A DNA stretch of 64,000 nt from Bettongia penicillata ogilbyi (Eukaryota; Chordata; Mammalia; Diprotodontia; Potoroidae), in NCBI GenBank assembly GCA_023548195.1, contig JAJHZJ010000400.1, positions 310,001-374,000 of the forward strand, written 5' to 3'. Below the pieces are notes generated by a model. It was not told where the DNA came from and made no database searches. It saw nothing but the letters and a program-made list of their open reading frames with translations. Each line of letters opens with the position of its first letter. The stretch's first letter is position 1. Made by a program: the position numbers and the translations under genes. Of the stretch, positions 22,681 through 35,400 are shown in pieces.

Positions 22681-22859
22681 GATAAAAAACCTTTGACTAA
22701 CTGAAGAAGCTTGTGCACCTCTTCCCAGAATGTTTTAAATGCATAAAATAAAATATGTTTGACTACAAAAGTAATCAAAGGGCGCCCAGTACAGAACCCC
22801 TTTTTATCGGAGCACTTTTCTGAGTTTCCTGGTTAGTGATTTAGTGTGCCTCAAAATAT

Positions 22860-23010
22860 CTTGCATTTATTTAATTATATAAAGTCTATATTCCTCCAAC
22901 TCCTTAAGAGAGTGGACAGTTCTTTTTTGTTTATTTTGCTTTTCATCCCCAGTGCCTGTTCCAATGTTTTGTACATTAGATAAATTTAATAAATGCTTAT
23001 TACATTATAT
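22860..23010 (+). mobile_element. L2 3' end, sense
   Basis: Ends in catccccagtgcctgttcca and ttaataaatgcttattacat, the typical L2 3' terminal sequence with its AATAAA. Confidence 0.7.
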
Positions 23011-24015
23011 TCAATTGAATTTTGAAAGTTTATGTCATGTATTATTCTCATTAAATCCTCACAGCAATATAAGGTACAAAGATAGGATTAAAAGACCATA
23101 TATTTAATTGAAAGGGGCCTCAGAGAACTTTTTGTTACAGGGGTATGAGAATTGCTTGGGACAAACAATAATTTTTATATGATTTCAATTATTTACAACA
23201 ATGGTCAGTATGTGAGCCTCTACACTGACACAGGTGACTCAAAACAAGAGTATGACTAGATGAAACTGGATGGAGATTGTGTGTCCACCTTTTTATGGTT
23301 GACTGTTCAACAATGGACTATATATGTGTGCATGTGTATATTTATGTATAATATGAGTTTCATTATTCTCTTTTGCTGATTTTTTTCTCTGATGAGATTT
23401 TTAGTAGTGGATATTTGTCTAAGAAAACGTGTGTTCTTAAAGTACACAATTTATTGTTTATAATACATCACTGGTTGTACATAGGAGTAAAGGAAAGTAA
23501 AGTAAAACAAACAAACAAGTGAATAACTGAAAAATTACTGGTGCAGAGGAATACAAAGAACCCTTAAAAGTAAGAAAGATATTCAGAAAGATTTAGCAGT
23601 TGTGGGAATTGCTAGTGATATCTGCACATAGTGGTAAAAGTTTCTTTAAATTAGAACAACAGCAAAAACAATAAGGATTAATAAAATGAAATAAGACAGC
23701 TACTAACTGTTGGTATGGAAAAAATACAGTAATTGGCAAGACACTACAAAGACTAGACAACTGAAGATTGGAACATCATAATTTTTACTCATAAAACTTA
23801 CAATTTCAATCAAAATTATGCCAAAACTTCTATGAGAAGTAGAACAGATGAACCTATAAGATATGAACACCTTAATCATAAGAAAAAATATCTCTTCCCC
23901 CAAAAATGTATTCTTCAGACTTTTCTTCACTGAAAAAATATTGAATTATTATAAATACATTCACATAATTATACGCAGACTTTTTACAGAATTACATACA
24001 GTTCCAAAAGGTGAT
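23010..24015. other. Unassigned, no gene seen
   Basis: Unique-looking AT-rich sequence. Short open frames near 23700-23930 have no recognisable product. Confidence 0.5.
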
Positions 24016-24024
24016 AGAAAACTG
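24016..24024. repeat. Target-site duplication, left copy of HAL1
   Basis: agaaaactg, repeated at 26634-26642 at the other end of the element. Confidence 0.65.
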
Positions 24025-26633
24025 TATGGGGAGGGTGGGGTGGAGCCAAGATGGTGGAGTAACAGTATAGACTATCTAGTGTGCTCCTGCCAATCCCAGA
24101 CAAACACTTGCAAAAAATGGCTCCAAACAAATTCTGGAGCTGCAGAATGCAGAGAATGACAGAGTAAAGCAAATCTACAGCCCAAGACAGCCTGGAAGAT
24201 TTCCAGGAAGTGTCTATTTTGCCATGCTGGGAACAGAGAGCAGTCTAGGGTGGACCATGAGTGCACAGAGGGGACCTGAGCAGGCCTTGAATCTCTCATA
24301 CCATTGGTGGTTTCCAGACTTCATGACCTCAAAACATTGAAGATAAATTGGAAAGTCAGTGGGAAAAGTCTGTGGGACCAGTGCAGGAGAGTGGAGTGGT
24401 CTGACCCTGGCGCCAGCCCCAGGGTGGCAGAGGAGGGAGGGGATGGAGGAACCCCAGCAACCACAGCAGCAACAGGGGCAGAGACAGCAATTTATTCTGG
24501 AGCCCTAGGCTCACACATTGTAGGGGGATCAAGAGGCTGACAGTACACTACCTACTCCAACTGTAACACAAAATCTACCCTGACAAAGAGCTCAAAAGAC
24601 AAGTAAATGGCTGGGGAAATGGGCAAAATCTAGAAAAAGAATCATAGTATAGAATCTTACTTTGGTGACAAAGAAGACTAAAGCATGCAAACAGAAGAAA
24701 ACAAAGTCAAAGGAACTCCATCGAAAGCCTCCAAGAAAAATATGAATTGGTCTTAAGCCATGGAAGAACTCAAAAAGGATTTTCAAAATCAAATAAGAGA
24801 AATAGAGCAAAAATTGGGAAGTGAAATGAGAGTGATGCAAGAAAACCATGAAAAACAAGCCAACTGCTTGCTAAAGTAGACCCAAAATATAGATTAACCC
24901 AAATGGTAAAAGAGATCCAAAAAGCCAAATAGTATAAGAACGCCCTACAAAGCAGAATTGGCCAGATGGAAAAGGAGATCCAAAGGTCAATGAAGAAAAT
25001 AATTCCTTAAAGATTAGGATGGAGCAGATGGAAGCTAATGACTTTTTTAAAAAATCGAGAAATTATAAAACAAAACCAAAAGAATGAAAAAATGGAAGAT
25101 AACGTGAAATATCTCATTGATAAAACAACTGACCTGGAAAATAGATCCAGGAGAGACAATTTAAAAATTACGAGACTACCTGAAAGCCATGATCAGACAA
25201 AGAACTTGAACTTCATCTTTCATGAAATTATCAAGTAAAACTGCCCTAGTATTCTAGAATCAGAAGGAAAAATAAATATTGAAAGAATTCACCAGTGACC
25301 TCCTGAAAGAGATTCAAAAAGAAAAACTCCTAAGAATATTGTAGCCAAATTCTAGAGTTCCCAGATCAAGGAGAAAACATTACAAGCAGTTAGAAGAAAC
25401 AATCCAAGTATTGTGGAAATATAATCAGGATAGCATAAGATCTAGCAGCTTCTATACTAAGGGATAGAAGGGTTTTGGAATATGATATTCCAGAAGTCAA
25501 AGGAACTAAGATTAAAACAAAAAATCACCTACCCAGCAAAGCTGATTATAATACTTCAGGGGAGAAATTGTCATTCAGTGAAATAGAGGACTTTCAAGCA
25601 TTCTTGATAAAAAGACCAGAGCTGAATTAGAAAATCAAACACAAGAATCAAGAGAAGCATGAAAAGGTAAACAGGAAAGAAAAATCATAAAAGACTTATG
25701 AAAGTTGAAATGTTTACATTCCTACATGGAAAGAAAATATTTCTAACTCTTGAAACTTTTTTCAGTATGTGGGTAGTTGGAGGAATTATATGCATATAGG
25801 CAGAGGGCACAGGGTGAGTTGAATAGAAAAGGATGATATCTAAAAAATAAAATAAAGAGGTGAGAGAGGAATATTGGAAGGAGAAAGGGAAAATGGAATG
25901 GTGCAAATTATCTCTCATAAAAGAGGCAAGAAAAAGCTTTTATAATGGAGGGGGAGAGGGAGGAGGTGAGAGGGGAAAAGTGAAACTTACTCTCACCACA
26001 TTTGGTTTAAGGAGAGAATAATATGCATACTCAATTTGGTATGAAACTCTATCTTACACTACAGGGAAGAAGGGGAGAAGAGAACTGGGGTATGGAGGGA
26101 TGCTAGAAGGGAGGGCAAATGGGAGGAAAGGGTAATTAGAAGTAAACACTTTTGGGGAAGGACAAGGTCAAAAGAGAGAATTGAATAAATAGGGAGCAGG
26201 ATGTGATGGAGGGAAATATAGTTAGTCTTTCATACTATGACTTTTATAGAAGTCCTTGCATAAGTGCACATGTATAACCTGTATTGAATTGCTTGTCTTT
26301 TCGGCAGGGATGGGTGGAGAGGGAGGAAGGGAGAGAAGTTAGAACTCAAAATTTTAAAAACAAATGTTAAAAATTGTTTTTACATGCAACTAGGAAATAA
26401 GAAATACAGCTAATGGGGTATAGAAATCTATTTTACCTTACAAGAAAATAGAGGAGATGGGGATAAGGAATGGAGGGTTGTGATAGAAGGGAGAGCAGAG
26501 TGGGGGAAGGGATAATCAGAATGCATGGTGTCTTGGGTTTCAGGAATGGAGAGATGAGAAGAAAATTTAGAACTCAAAATTTTGTGGAAATAAATATTGA
26601 AAACTAAAAATAAACATAAATTTGAAAAAAAGA
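24025..26633 (+). mobile_element. HAL1 (half-L1) element, sense, 5' end to poly(A)-like tail
   Basis: It begins with tatggggagggtggggtgga and then ccaagatggtggagta, the L1-type 5' end. A 5'UTR of about 550 bp, an ORF1 relic (about 24609-25647) and about 1 kb of purine-rich non-coding tail follow, ending in 'aataaacataaatttgaaaa'. It has no ORF2 at all, which defines HAL1. The tail contains two L1-type 3'-end boxes (about 26330-26400 and 26555-26625). HAL1 elements depend on L1 enzymes supplied in trans. Flanked by a 9-bp direct repeat. Confidence 0.85.
24609..25647 (+). pseudogene. HAL1 ORF1 relic (ORF1p-like RNA-binding protein)
   Basis: The frames are broken by many stops. The longest piece (25038-25238) has the RNA-recognition start DLENRSRRDNLKITRLPESH. 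Further on, in other frames, come the 'AAS.LRDR' helix and the 'ITYPAKL.IILQG' segment that close the ORF1p C-terminal domain. The order is coiled coil, RRM-like, C-terminal domain. Many disabling mutations make it older than the 58815 copy. Confidence 0.8.
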
Positions 26634-26642
26634 AGAAAACTG
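26634..26642. repeat. Target-site duplication, right copy of HAL1
   Basis: agaaaactg follows the A-rich tail and matches 24016-24024. Confidence 0.65.
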
Positions 26643-27090
26643 AAATATGATTGTGTACTATGCCACATATTATGAAAGGTCAAGAAATATATCCAAGAGA
26701 TGCAGATGAGGATGCTTCAGTGACTTGGAAAATTTCCTGACTTAAACCCTGTTTAAAAAAAAAAGTAAACACACTAGACTTTAATCAAAACTTGGAAAAA
26801 TTACTTCATCAAAGGCATGCTTTACATTTGATTGTGGAAAACTGAAAACAAATAAATTAATGAATGAAAATGATATGCTTAATATCCAGTATGAAAAAGT
26901 AACATTTCATAATGAATTCAAGACTGTGTCAAAAACTTGTGAATTACTCATTATGGGGTGGAAGGGCAAAAGGTAGTCAGAAATGAAAATTCTAGGAAAA
27001 AAAGACAGTACATTAACAAAATAACATTTTAAAATTCAGGTGAACAATTTCTGAAAATCATGTTAAATAATTTAAAATAAGTGGTTTTCA
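26643..27090. other. Unassigned, no gene seen
   Basis: AT-rich flank of the HAL1 copy; nothing supported. Confidence 0.5.
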
Positions 27091-27094
27091 ATAA

Positions 27095-27350
27095 AATGAC
27101 AACAGCTAACATTTATACAGAGCTATAAGGTGTGCTAATCCTTTACAAATATCATCTTATTTGATATCCATAACAACCCCACCTGCCTCAAGAGCTAATG
27201 GAGATAGGTGCCATAATAATACACATTTTACAGATGAGGAAAGTGAAAATACAGAGTTGTTAAGTCATGTCACCAGGGTCACACAGATAGTAAGTTGCTG
27301 AGTCTGGATTTAAACTCAGTCTTCCTGATTTCATGTCCTGTGCTCTATCT
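27095..27350 (-). mobile_element. MIR SINE, antisense, nearly complete
   Basis: Shows acagctaacatttatacaga, cattttacagatgaggaaag, gggtcacacagatagtaagt and the head region 'ctgtgctctatctcctgtgc'. Confidence 0.82.
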
Positions 27351-27469
27351 CCTGTGCCAAAAGTGAGCACATATTGCATATTGAGATTTTAATTATCTTA
27401 ATTACACAATTTATTGACTAAGTTATTTTACTTTGTTGAAAGTCATTTGCACACTACTCTAAATTCCCT

Positions 27470-27640
27470 TCTGCTGCAAATGAGGAAACTGAAGACTAAA
27501 GAAATGTACTCATTTGCCCATGGTTATATGACTTGCTAGTATAGGAACAAGGATTTGAACCTGGTTGTCTCCTAGATCAAGTTAAAGTTGCTTTCTATAC
27601 TAATATACACATAGTAGGCACTTAATAAATGTTTATTTAG
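27470..27640 (-). mobile_element. MIR fragment, antisense, followed by an L2/MIR terminus
   Basis: aaatgaggaaactgaagact and gatttgaacctggttgtctc are MIR landmarks. After it, 27610-27640 has cataatagg-like 'agtaggcacttaataaatgt', a sense L2/MIR 3' terminus. Confidence 0.65.
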
Positions 27641-28295
27641 AAAAAAGCTAAGTAATGATAATTTTTACGTAGTTGAAGGCTTTGCACGTGGAAGAGTTAT
27701 ACAACTTACTTTGGCCAATGCTTAGATGTTATATCAGACTAATGAATGACTTTCTAATAAATAAAACTAAAATGCAATAGACTAGCTCAGAAGATAGTGA
27801 ATTTCTTTGACGAGAGATATTCAAGTAGAAATTTGGGTTATTGACTTCTAAGGCATGTTGTAGAACATATTCATGCTTCAGACAGGGGATAGTGTAGAGA
27901 AAGAGGATGGCTAATTATGTTACTTTAGGAAAGTTATTCATTTTCTCTGTGTCATCTATGAAATAGGAAGCTTAGAGTATGCAATTTCTCAGGTTTCTTA
28001 TAAATTATGCTGTGGTCTATAGCCTTGTCACCTCAACCCCCCACCTGCGAAAGAGCTGAAATTTGACAATGTTCTTCTAAAACATAGTACTAAACCTGAA
28101 TGTAAAATCCCACTTTTTGTCTGACCTGAGTACATGCAAAGGTTTTCCTCTATTTTCTAGAAACTGTGTTCTTTTTGCAGAACCAAAATTTCATGAGCTT
28201 TTGTGGCTATCATATGGTATTGTTGGATCATGTTATGCCTGAAGTCTACGAATAACCAGAAATCCTATTCAAACGAACTTGTTTTTAAAGAAGAA
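27640..28295. other. Unassigned, no gene seen
   Basis: Unique-looking sequence without a supported feature. Confidence 0.5.
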
Positions 28296-28299
28296 AATT

Positions 28300-29255
28300 T
28301 TAAAAATATATTTTAATTGCATGTAAAATCTTTTAACATTTCTTTTACAAAAAAAAACCCAAAACATTGGAGTTCCAATTTATCTCCCCCTCTCCGTCTC
28401 CTCCCCCATCATGGAAAAGATGAGCAACTTGATATAGATTTTATTTGTGCAGTCCTGTCAAACAAGCATATTTCCACATTAGTCATGTTGTGAAAGAAAA
28501 CACAGACTGAAAGAAAAAGAAAGTTAGAAAAAATATGCTTCAATCTGTATTCAGCTTCCGTCAATTCTTTCTCTGGAGGTGGTTGGCATTTTTTATCATG
28601 AGTCCTTCAGAACTGTCTTAGATCATTGCATGGTTTAGACTATCTATATCATTCACACATGGTCACAAATATGAGAAGTGCTACTGCTGAGTTGAAGAGC
28701 ATGCACAGTTTTATAGCATTTTGGGTATACTTCCAAATTGCCCTCTGATCAGTTCACAACTCCAAAAAAAAGTATATTATTAGTGTCCCAATTTTCCCAC
28801 ATCCCCTCCAACATTTGTCATGTTCCCTTTTCTGTCATGTTAACCAACCTGATAGATGTGAGGTGATACCTCAGAGTTGTTTTAACTTGCATTTCTCTAA
28901 TCAAAAGTGATTTAGAGCACTTCTTTCTATGCCTATAGATAGTTTTGACTTCATCTAAAAACTGCTTTTTCATATTCTTTCAACTGCCATCCATTGAGCA
29001 TTGACTTGCATACTTATAAATTTAATTTATATATTTGAGAAATGAGGTCTTTATCAGAGAAACATTTTGTAAAAAAAAAAATTCCCCAGTTTTCTACTTT
29101 CCTTCTAATCTTGGTTGCATTGGTTTTGTTTGCACAAAACCTTTATTTTTTTTAATTTAATGTATGAGAAGTATCCATTTTATATACTATAAATGCTCAC
29201 TTTATTTTGTTTGGTCATAAATTCTTCCCTTATTCATAGAATTGAAGCGAAGTGG
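28300..29255 (-). mobile_element. L1 3' part, antisense
   Basis: Starts at the L1 3' terminus (ttttaattgcatgtaaaatc) and carries the antisense ORF2 end. Landmarks: gtcccaattttcccacatcc, gatgtgaggtgatacctcag, gagaaatgaggtctttatca and ttgtttggtcataaattctt. It parallels 13800-15295 and 37690-39370. Confidence 0.8.
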
Positions 29256-30955
29256 TTTTTGAGAGGAAATTACAAAACAGGGGAGCTCTTTATTTGTCAA
29301 ATAATGCAAGATCACTACAATGATTTTTAAAACATTTATTAAATTGTCTTCTATTAAGTACTGTAGATTTTCCCATCTTCATTTTTAAATTGCTTCATCA
29401 GCCAGATTCTTAAATAGAAATTAACCCAATACTAAAAATGGAATAACTTCAGAAATGTGCCTATTGTAGAGTTGAAAATGAGATTTTATATGGTCACTGA
29501 ATTGCTATGAAGCTTTTCCTTTTTTGAAGCTGTCTTAATAACTTGTTTCTGCCAAGCAGTTTGGATCAGCTCTACAATTTGATTGTCAAGATAGTCCAAG
29601 AGTCCGATAGGGATACTTTTCCCCTGAATAGTTATTGTCTGCCATCATATTGGGCACACTACTCTCTGATACCTAACCAGCCAGCCTATTTTAATTACAT
29701 GTTTTTGTAGAAGTCTTCTCCCCCCTTAACAGTGTGGTTAACCTAAATATTCTCATTTAATCTATGCTCATTGAAAAATAAAATACTGTTTCACTTTTGT
29801 CATTTACATTGTTGCACAAATGAAATCAGTTCCCATAGGGGTCTAATTTGCCCCAAACTTTGTCAGCTTTCAGATTGTGTTAAGATAACTGCTACAGCTG
29901 TGAACTGGGGTTCAGTTTGACTGGTCTAAAAATGTGAGTGTATAATTTTGAAAGGCAGAGGATATAAATCTTAATCTTTATAAATGTCAGACTGAAATTA
30001 ATTTTATTTTTCCTTTCCCCTGAACATTCATGGGGATAATTTGTTGACAGTCACCTGACTGAGAAAAAATGTTTTGAGGTGTGTTTTTCTTAAGTTTGTT
30101 GATTTTTATCACTACTGAATTAAATCACTTTAGAATAGATCTCTTAAAGGCATAAAGCTTGGTTAATCTTGAAATATTTGTTTTTCTTACTCTATAATTT
30201 AAAAATCCCACCCTCACCTGTCTGAGGGACTTCTGTGTTCTTTCTAACTGCTATTCCTCTCATTGACTATGTTATAAGGAAATTTATATTTGAGCAATGC
30301 ATGTTCCTAGAAGGACAGCTATGACAGCAAGCTTTTCTACTAGACTATGAATTCTTATAGTTTCCTCTATCCTTCATATATTTCCTTTTGTCCTGTAGTT
30401 CCTTCGATGTGGTATCATATCTCTCTGAAATCAGGCTTCTCTCCCCAGCACTCTATATATTTGGCTTGTTTTCACATATCTAGTGACTTCCTCTCAGAAA
30501 AATCCAATAGTTTCTTCTTCATATGAATCTCTTTGGGTGACTGACCATCACCTCCTTCCTGACAGTTTTGCTCATATTGAATTCTGAGCCAATATCTTCC
30601 CTTGTTCTTTCGAGGCCCTTTCAATAGCAAATTCAGTTTGTGTGTTTTCCTACCCACTTTTCTTATTTTCTCTTCAGTCATCAAATATCAAGGTTTTCTA
30701 AGCAGAGCTGAACTGTTCGATTCATATATCTCTCCTTCCCGTTGTGAATATACTGACTTCTTTCCTTAATATCTTTGCTGCAAAATGGAGACAAAGGGAG
30801 CCTCAGTGACAGAATTTCACTATGAGGCCAATTAACCTAGTTTAGGACCAAATTTCAAAAACTATATCAGTAACTCAAAGTAGTTCCTTATTTCCTTCCA
30901 TTTATTGGTTCTTCTTTTTCTTCTATTATTTATGCTTTGCTCTCCCTCACTATTT
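29255..30955. other. Unassigned, no gene seen
   Basis: Unique-looking AT-rich sequence. The antisense frame at 30472-30684 is short and has no recognisable domain. Confidence 0.5.
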
Positions 30956-30959
30956 TACT

Positions 30960-31200
30960 CTTTCCACCTCTCCTTTAGTGATATAATTCAGTCTCATGGT
31001 TTTAATCACTATCCCTGTGCAAATGACTCCCAAGTCCATATCTTTACCTTTAACAACTCTATCACCTTAAGCCTCTGATTTTCAACCAAATATTGAATAG
31101 CTCCATCTGGATGTCCTATTGATACATTTAACTCAGCTTGTCCCAAAATGAACTCTTCATCTTTGCCACAAATCATAGTCTCATGGCACACTTCTCTATT
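30960..31200 (+). mobile_element. L2 internal fragment, sense
   Basis: caaatgactcccaagtccat, tagctccatctggatgtcct and tcccaaaatgaactcttcat are the L2 3' ORF-end blocks that lie upstream of the L2 3'UTR. Confidence 0.72.
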
Positions 31201-31274
31201 TCTGTTGATTGACCTAGCATGTTCTCAGTCATGCAGATTTCAAATGCTTGAGGCATCTTTTGCCAAGTTTTGTG

Positions 31275-31512
31275 TTAATCTGCTCTAAGGGAAATGTGTC
31301 ACATTTGACTCATTGTGATCCCATTTGGGGTTTTCTTGGCAAAAATACTGGAATGGTTTGCCGTTTTCTTCTCCAACTCATTTTAGAAATGGAGAAATTG
31401 AGGCAAATATCAAGTGACTTGACCAGGGTCACATAGCCAATAAGTGTCTGAGGCTTGATTTGAACTCAGCCCTTCCTGACTCCTGGCCCAACATTCTACT
31501 GTGCTAGTTATC
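31275..31512 (-). mobile_element. Mar1-type SINE, antisense, near full length
   Basis: The tail (revcomp) matches the RTE-like 'gggatcaca..gagtca' ending. The middle has tggcaaaaatactggaatgg and accagggtcacatagccaat. The head at about 31480-31510 is degraded. Confidence 0.78.
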
Positions 31513-31721
31513 TTCTACCTAGCACTCAGTAAATGCTTCTTGATTGGATTTAAACTGATTTTGCTTCCAGTTGTATTTTTCTTGATTCATTTTTATATAA
31601 TAATAGCATATAAGAACTTAAAAGATTTTTGATTTTTCTTTTTGTCCTCTGTATCATCAGTTCATCTTGAAGCTACATTCCATCCATCTTCTGTAGTTCT
31701 ATAAGTCAATGGTAGCACTTG

Positions 31722-31723
<2 letters not shown>

Positions 31724-31767
<44 letters not shown>

Positions 31768-31819
31768 GTGTCTGTGTGTGCGTGTGTGTCTGTGTGTGTG
31801 TGTCTGTGTCTGTGTGTGG
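31724..31819. repeat. (GT)n microsatellite, about 96 bp
   Basis: GT with scattered CT and GC interruptions (gtctgt, gcgt); the longest dinucleotide tract in the window. Confidence 0.97.
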
Positions 31820-32875
31820 TGCATATGCATACTTATCTGCATGTTACCCTTAAATTGGACTGATAAAGTGGCATAATTCTCATCATTGTAGAGCAAAGTA
31901 GATGCTTATATTATGTCTGAGTAATGGATGGACATTGAAGGTAGTTGAAATAGTGTTCTGTCTGAGAGAATGCTTTGCAAATCAACGAGCCCATTATTTA
32001 ACTCTAGAAGAGATATGACCTGAAGGAACTTGGAGCTCTTCCTGTTTGCCTTTTTATTTTTTTTCAGCCTTCTTTGTGGCAAACATTGAATTGTGTAAAT
32101 AAAACAAAATAAAAAATAAAGCCAGTGATACTGGGCCTATCTGGGGCAATCAATTCTAGATATATGCTAATGAGTATGACAACATATCAGGAGTGTTGGA
32201 TAATACTTCATGTAAAAGAAACCTTTTTAAGCAGAGGTTTTAATTTTTCTTCGGTGGTTTCAGTCACATCAGATTATAAGTAGAATATTTAATCAACACT
32301 ACTTCAACTTCATTTCAAAAACATGCAGGAAATGTTTTATTTTCTTAACAATGCTAAGGTTTTTTGGGTTTTTTTTTGCTTTACTATTCACAAAAATTGT
32401 GATTGGTCTTTTCAGTAACTAATCTACTTAAAATTGAATTAAGACCATAAAGGAACAAGTTCTCTTACAATAAATGCTAATATCTGAGCTGCTACATTAG
32501 ACAAATATAATAATTGTTTTATGTTTCAAAATAATTTTCCAAGTTAAGAAACACTAGAAGTGATTTGCATAGCTAATCTCTTCCTGACTTTGGCAGTAAA
32601 ATTAAGATATTTTAATTGTATAGAATTATCAAACTGATCCATAGTAAGATAATTTTAAATTGTTTTCAGTTATAGTGTTCATGGTTTCAGAGAACAGTTA
32701 TTTGATTCAATCTAAGTATGTGATTTCTCAAATAATATATAAGCTAAAAGGCCATCCTCAGAAATAATTTGAGGATATATTTGCATACATATCTGACAGT
32801 TCTTCATATGTTTTCATTCCTGTCTATGAATCCTGGGAAATGAATTTGCACATGTAACCATTCACAGGAAATTGA
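31820..32875. other. Unassigned, no gene seen
   Basis: AT-rich, unique-looking, with poly(T) runs near 32060 and 32365. Confidence 0.5.
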
Positions 32876-32879
32876 CATC

Positions 32880-33470
32880 ATTCAGCAAAGTGCCTGGTCA
32901 TTGACCGGCAGAACAAAAATTCACATTCAGGTCCTCTGACTTTAAATCTACCTCTCTTTCCACAATTCCATAATAATAGTCACTAGGAGTATGTGTGTGT
33001 GTGTAATATTGCTTTCAAAGAGTACTAGATGCTTCAGTCTTGGGCAAACAAATCCAAGGGACTTTTAAACATTCCACACATGGGGAAACAGCACAGGGGT
33101 TGATAGAATTCCAATGGAGTCAGTAGATGCATTTATCAGTCACTGTATCTCTATTTACATGCTTTTGCTCTTACTCTGGATACAAGTTCATATCTAATAA
33201 GCTTTATTTGATTAAAAATGATGCTAGGCATTATAACATTAGCACATCATACCTGAATCTCCAATTTCTAAAGAAATACAGAATCATAATAAGAACTCAC
33301 ATACGCATAGATCTTAAAAGATTCTTTCCTCACAAGAGGTCTGTTTGGAAGTTAATGCAATAATGATTATACAAACTTGACAGATGAGAAACCTGAGGTA
33401 CAAAGACTTACTGGGACAGTAGAGATAGTTAAGTATCAAAAGGTAAGAGCTGAACCTGATCTTACCAAGT
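32880..33470 (-). mobile_element. Two weak MIR fragments, antisense, with an unassigned middle
   Basis: 32880-32970 has attcaggtcctctgacttta; 33360-33470 has gacagatgagaaacctgagg. Sequence in between carries no recognisable repeat. Confidence 0.5.
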
Positions 33471-35090
33471 AAAGATCAACAATCTCTACTCACTCTCTCT
33501 GATCAGTTGTGAAACTTCCTCTGATCAAGCAATATTAATATACTTAGCCCTAAAACTATAACGGATTCAAACATCCATTTCTTCTTCTTGGATTTATTCT
33601 GAAATAGCCTTGGTCTTGTGACCAATTAGACCAAATATTTTATGGCATCTGTAGGATTAAGGTTCAGAAATTTTAGGTGAGATTGAGTGATGAAACTAAT
33701 ATTACATTTGGAAATTGAGAATGAGTATGAAAATCACTTGTATTGATATCAGTATGAATAAGCATCTTGAGGTGAAAATGACATTGAATTACAGAGTCTG
33801 TACATTTGAAAATATTGAAAAGTCAAGGAAACATTATTAAGAATTTCATTCTACCCAACTACTTCTAAATATTTTACTTTTAGATATAGGACTAATGGCA
33901 AAGAATATGGTAAAGAAAGCTATTTCCGGAAGAGGTATAGTTTGGGGTAAAACATGAGAACAAGGCAAAAGAAGAGGAAGTCTTATGATACAAATTCCTC
34001 CAAGAACTCTGTGATAAAAATCCTGCATTTGGGAATATAATATTTTAATATAGAATTAGTCTGTTAGTATCCATATTTCATATACATTACATATACAAAG
34101 GCTTATCTTCAAATATATGTCATCTTTTCAAATTTCATTATTTTCAGTACAAATAGAGTGGTGCAAATTTGTACTCAGTGCAAATACAGTAAATTCTAAT
34201 GAGAGACAGTCAGATGTTCTTACAAGATGATTCCAAGGTAAAATTTGCTTACATTCCAACTTGAGCAGTCATGTTCTAATCATTCCTCATTTAGGTTAAA
34301 AGCCAGATATTTTGTCATGTATGTATATGAATTTTTTGGACTATAATGCCTTTTTATATGCACTGAAACTTCCTCTCCAATTCTGCATAGAACACACTTA
34401 AAATAATTAACACACTTAAAATAATTTTCCCCTTTGAGGTATCATATATAGAATGCATAAGGAGGCCCATGAGATATTTCAGAAATTAAAAGCCACTTGG
34501 AATGAAGTCCAAAATTAACCTCTTTTCCTCCTGAATTTCATTCTATAATGAATAGAATGATTATGCGAACTTTAAAGTCAGAAATTAATTATCTTTGAAA
34601 TGATATATTTGTCATTATTAGTTAAAAATTTCAAAAGAAAATATAATTTTATTTTTTTCTTCCATGCTCCACCAAAACCTTTTCATTGATACAATTGTTT
34701 TCCCCATTCAGAGAATATTTTAATATCCTATAGTAATATAGGGCCATCATTAAGTTCAATTTTCATGGTATGAATGAAAGCACACTTCATTGGTTTTACA
34801 TTAAACTAAAATGTCAGTTGATATAGTTTGTTGTATGGAGAGGTAGGATAATTGAAAAAAAAGTCTTCCTGCCTTGGAGTCTGCCACCCTCATCTTGGCA
34901 TTTGCAAGTCATTCCTGTTTAACTTGCTAAATTATTTTGAAGCATAAAAATGTGAGTTATATTTGTCTAGCAGTTAAAATTTTAGTATTTATTTCAAGAA
35001 AAGTTGTTCACTTACATCCTCAGTTAACATCCTTCAAGTGAATTGGTTCTTGAAAATGTAAGTTGCTGTTTCTCTGTATAATTAGGGTAA
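33470..35090. other. Unassigned, contains a small tandem duplication
   Basis: Unique-looking AT-rich sequence. The only structure I see is the perfect 2 x 18 bp tandem at 34391-34426. Confidence 0.5.
34391..34426. repeat. Perfect tandem duplication, 2 x 18 bp
   Basis: aacacacttaaaataatt occurs twice head to tail without a mismatch. Confidence 0.95.
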
Positions 35091-35094
35091 CTTA

Positions 35095-35250
35095 ATGAAT
35101 TCAGGTTTTGGTTCAGTTGTGTGATCTCTGGATATTAAACAGCTTCAGTTTCTTCATCTGTAAAATGGGTGTTATAATATGTACTTGAAATAATGTATGT
35201 GAAGTATTTTACAAACTTCAAAGTGCTGAAGAAATGTAAAAGATTGCTGC
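35095..35250 (+). mobile_element. MIR SINE 3' part, sense
   Basis: cagtttcttcatctgtaaaa and gggtgttataatatgtactt, then tacaaacttcaaagtgctg. Confidence 0.75.
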
Positions 35251-35294
35251 CATCATTTTTATTTTGGCCTCAGGAATATGTACACATTCTTTCA

Positions 35295-35400
35295 TATTAG
35301 GTAGCTAGGTAATTCAGTGGATGGAATGCTAGACATGGAGTCAGGAAGAGCTGAATTTAAAATCAGCCTCATTGATAGATTTTCTAGTAACAGTGTGGCT
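35295..35400 (+). mobile_element. SINE 5' half, sense, interrupted
   Basis: Begins taggtagctaggtaattcag then tggatggaatgctag (degraded A box) and gagtcaggaagagctgaatt. It stops near 35400 at 'agtaacagtgtggct'; the second half resumes after the RTE. Confidence 0.72.

Noticed and set aside
24016..26642. HAL1 copies considered as full L1 elements
   Set aside because: Neither this copy nor the 58815 copy has any ORF2 sequence between ORF1 and the A-rich tail, and both share the same tail, which fits HAL1 and not truncation.
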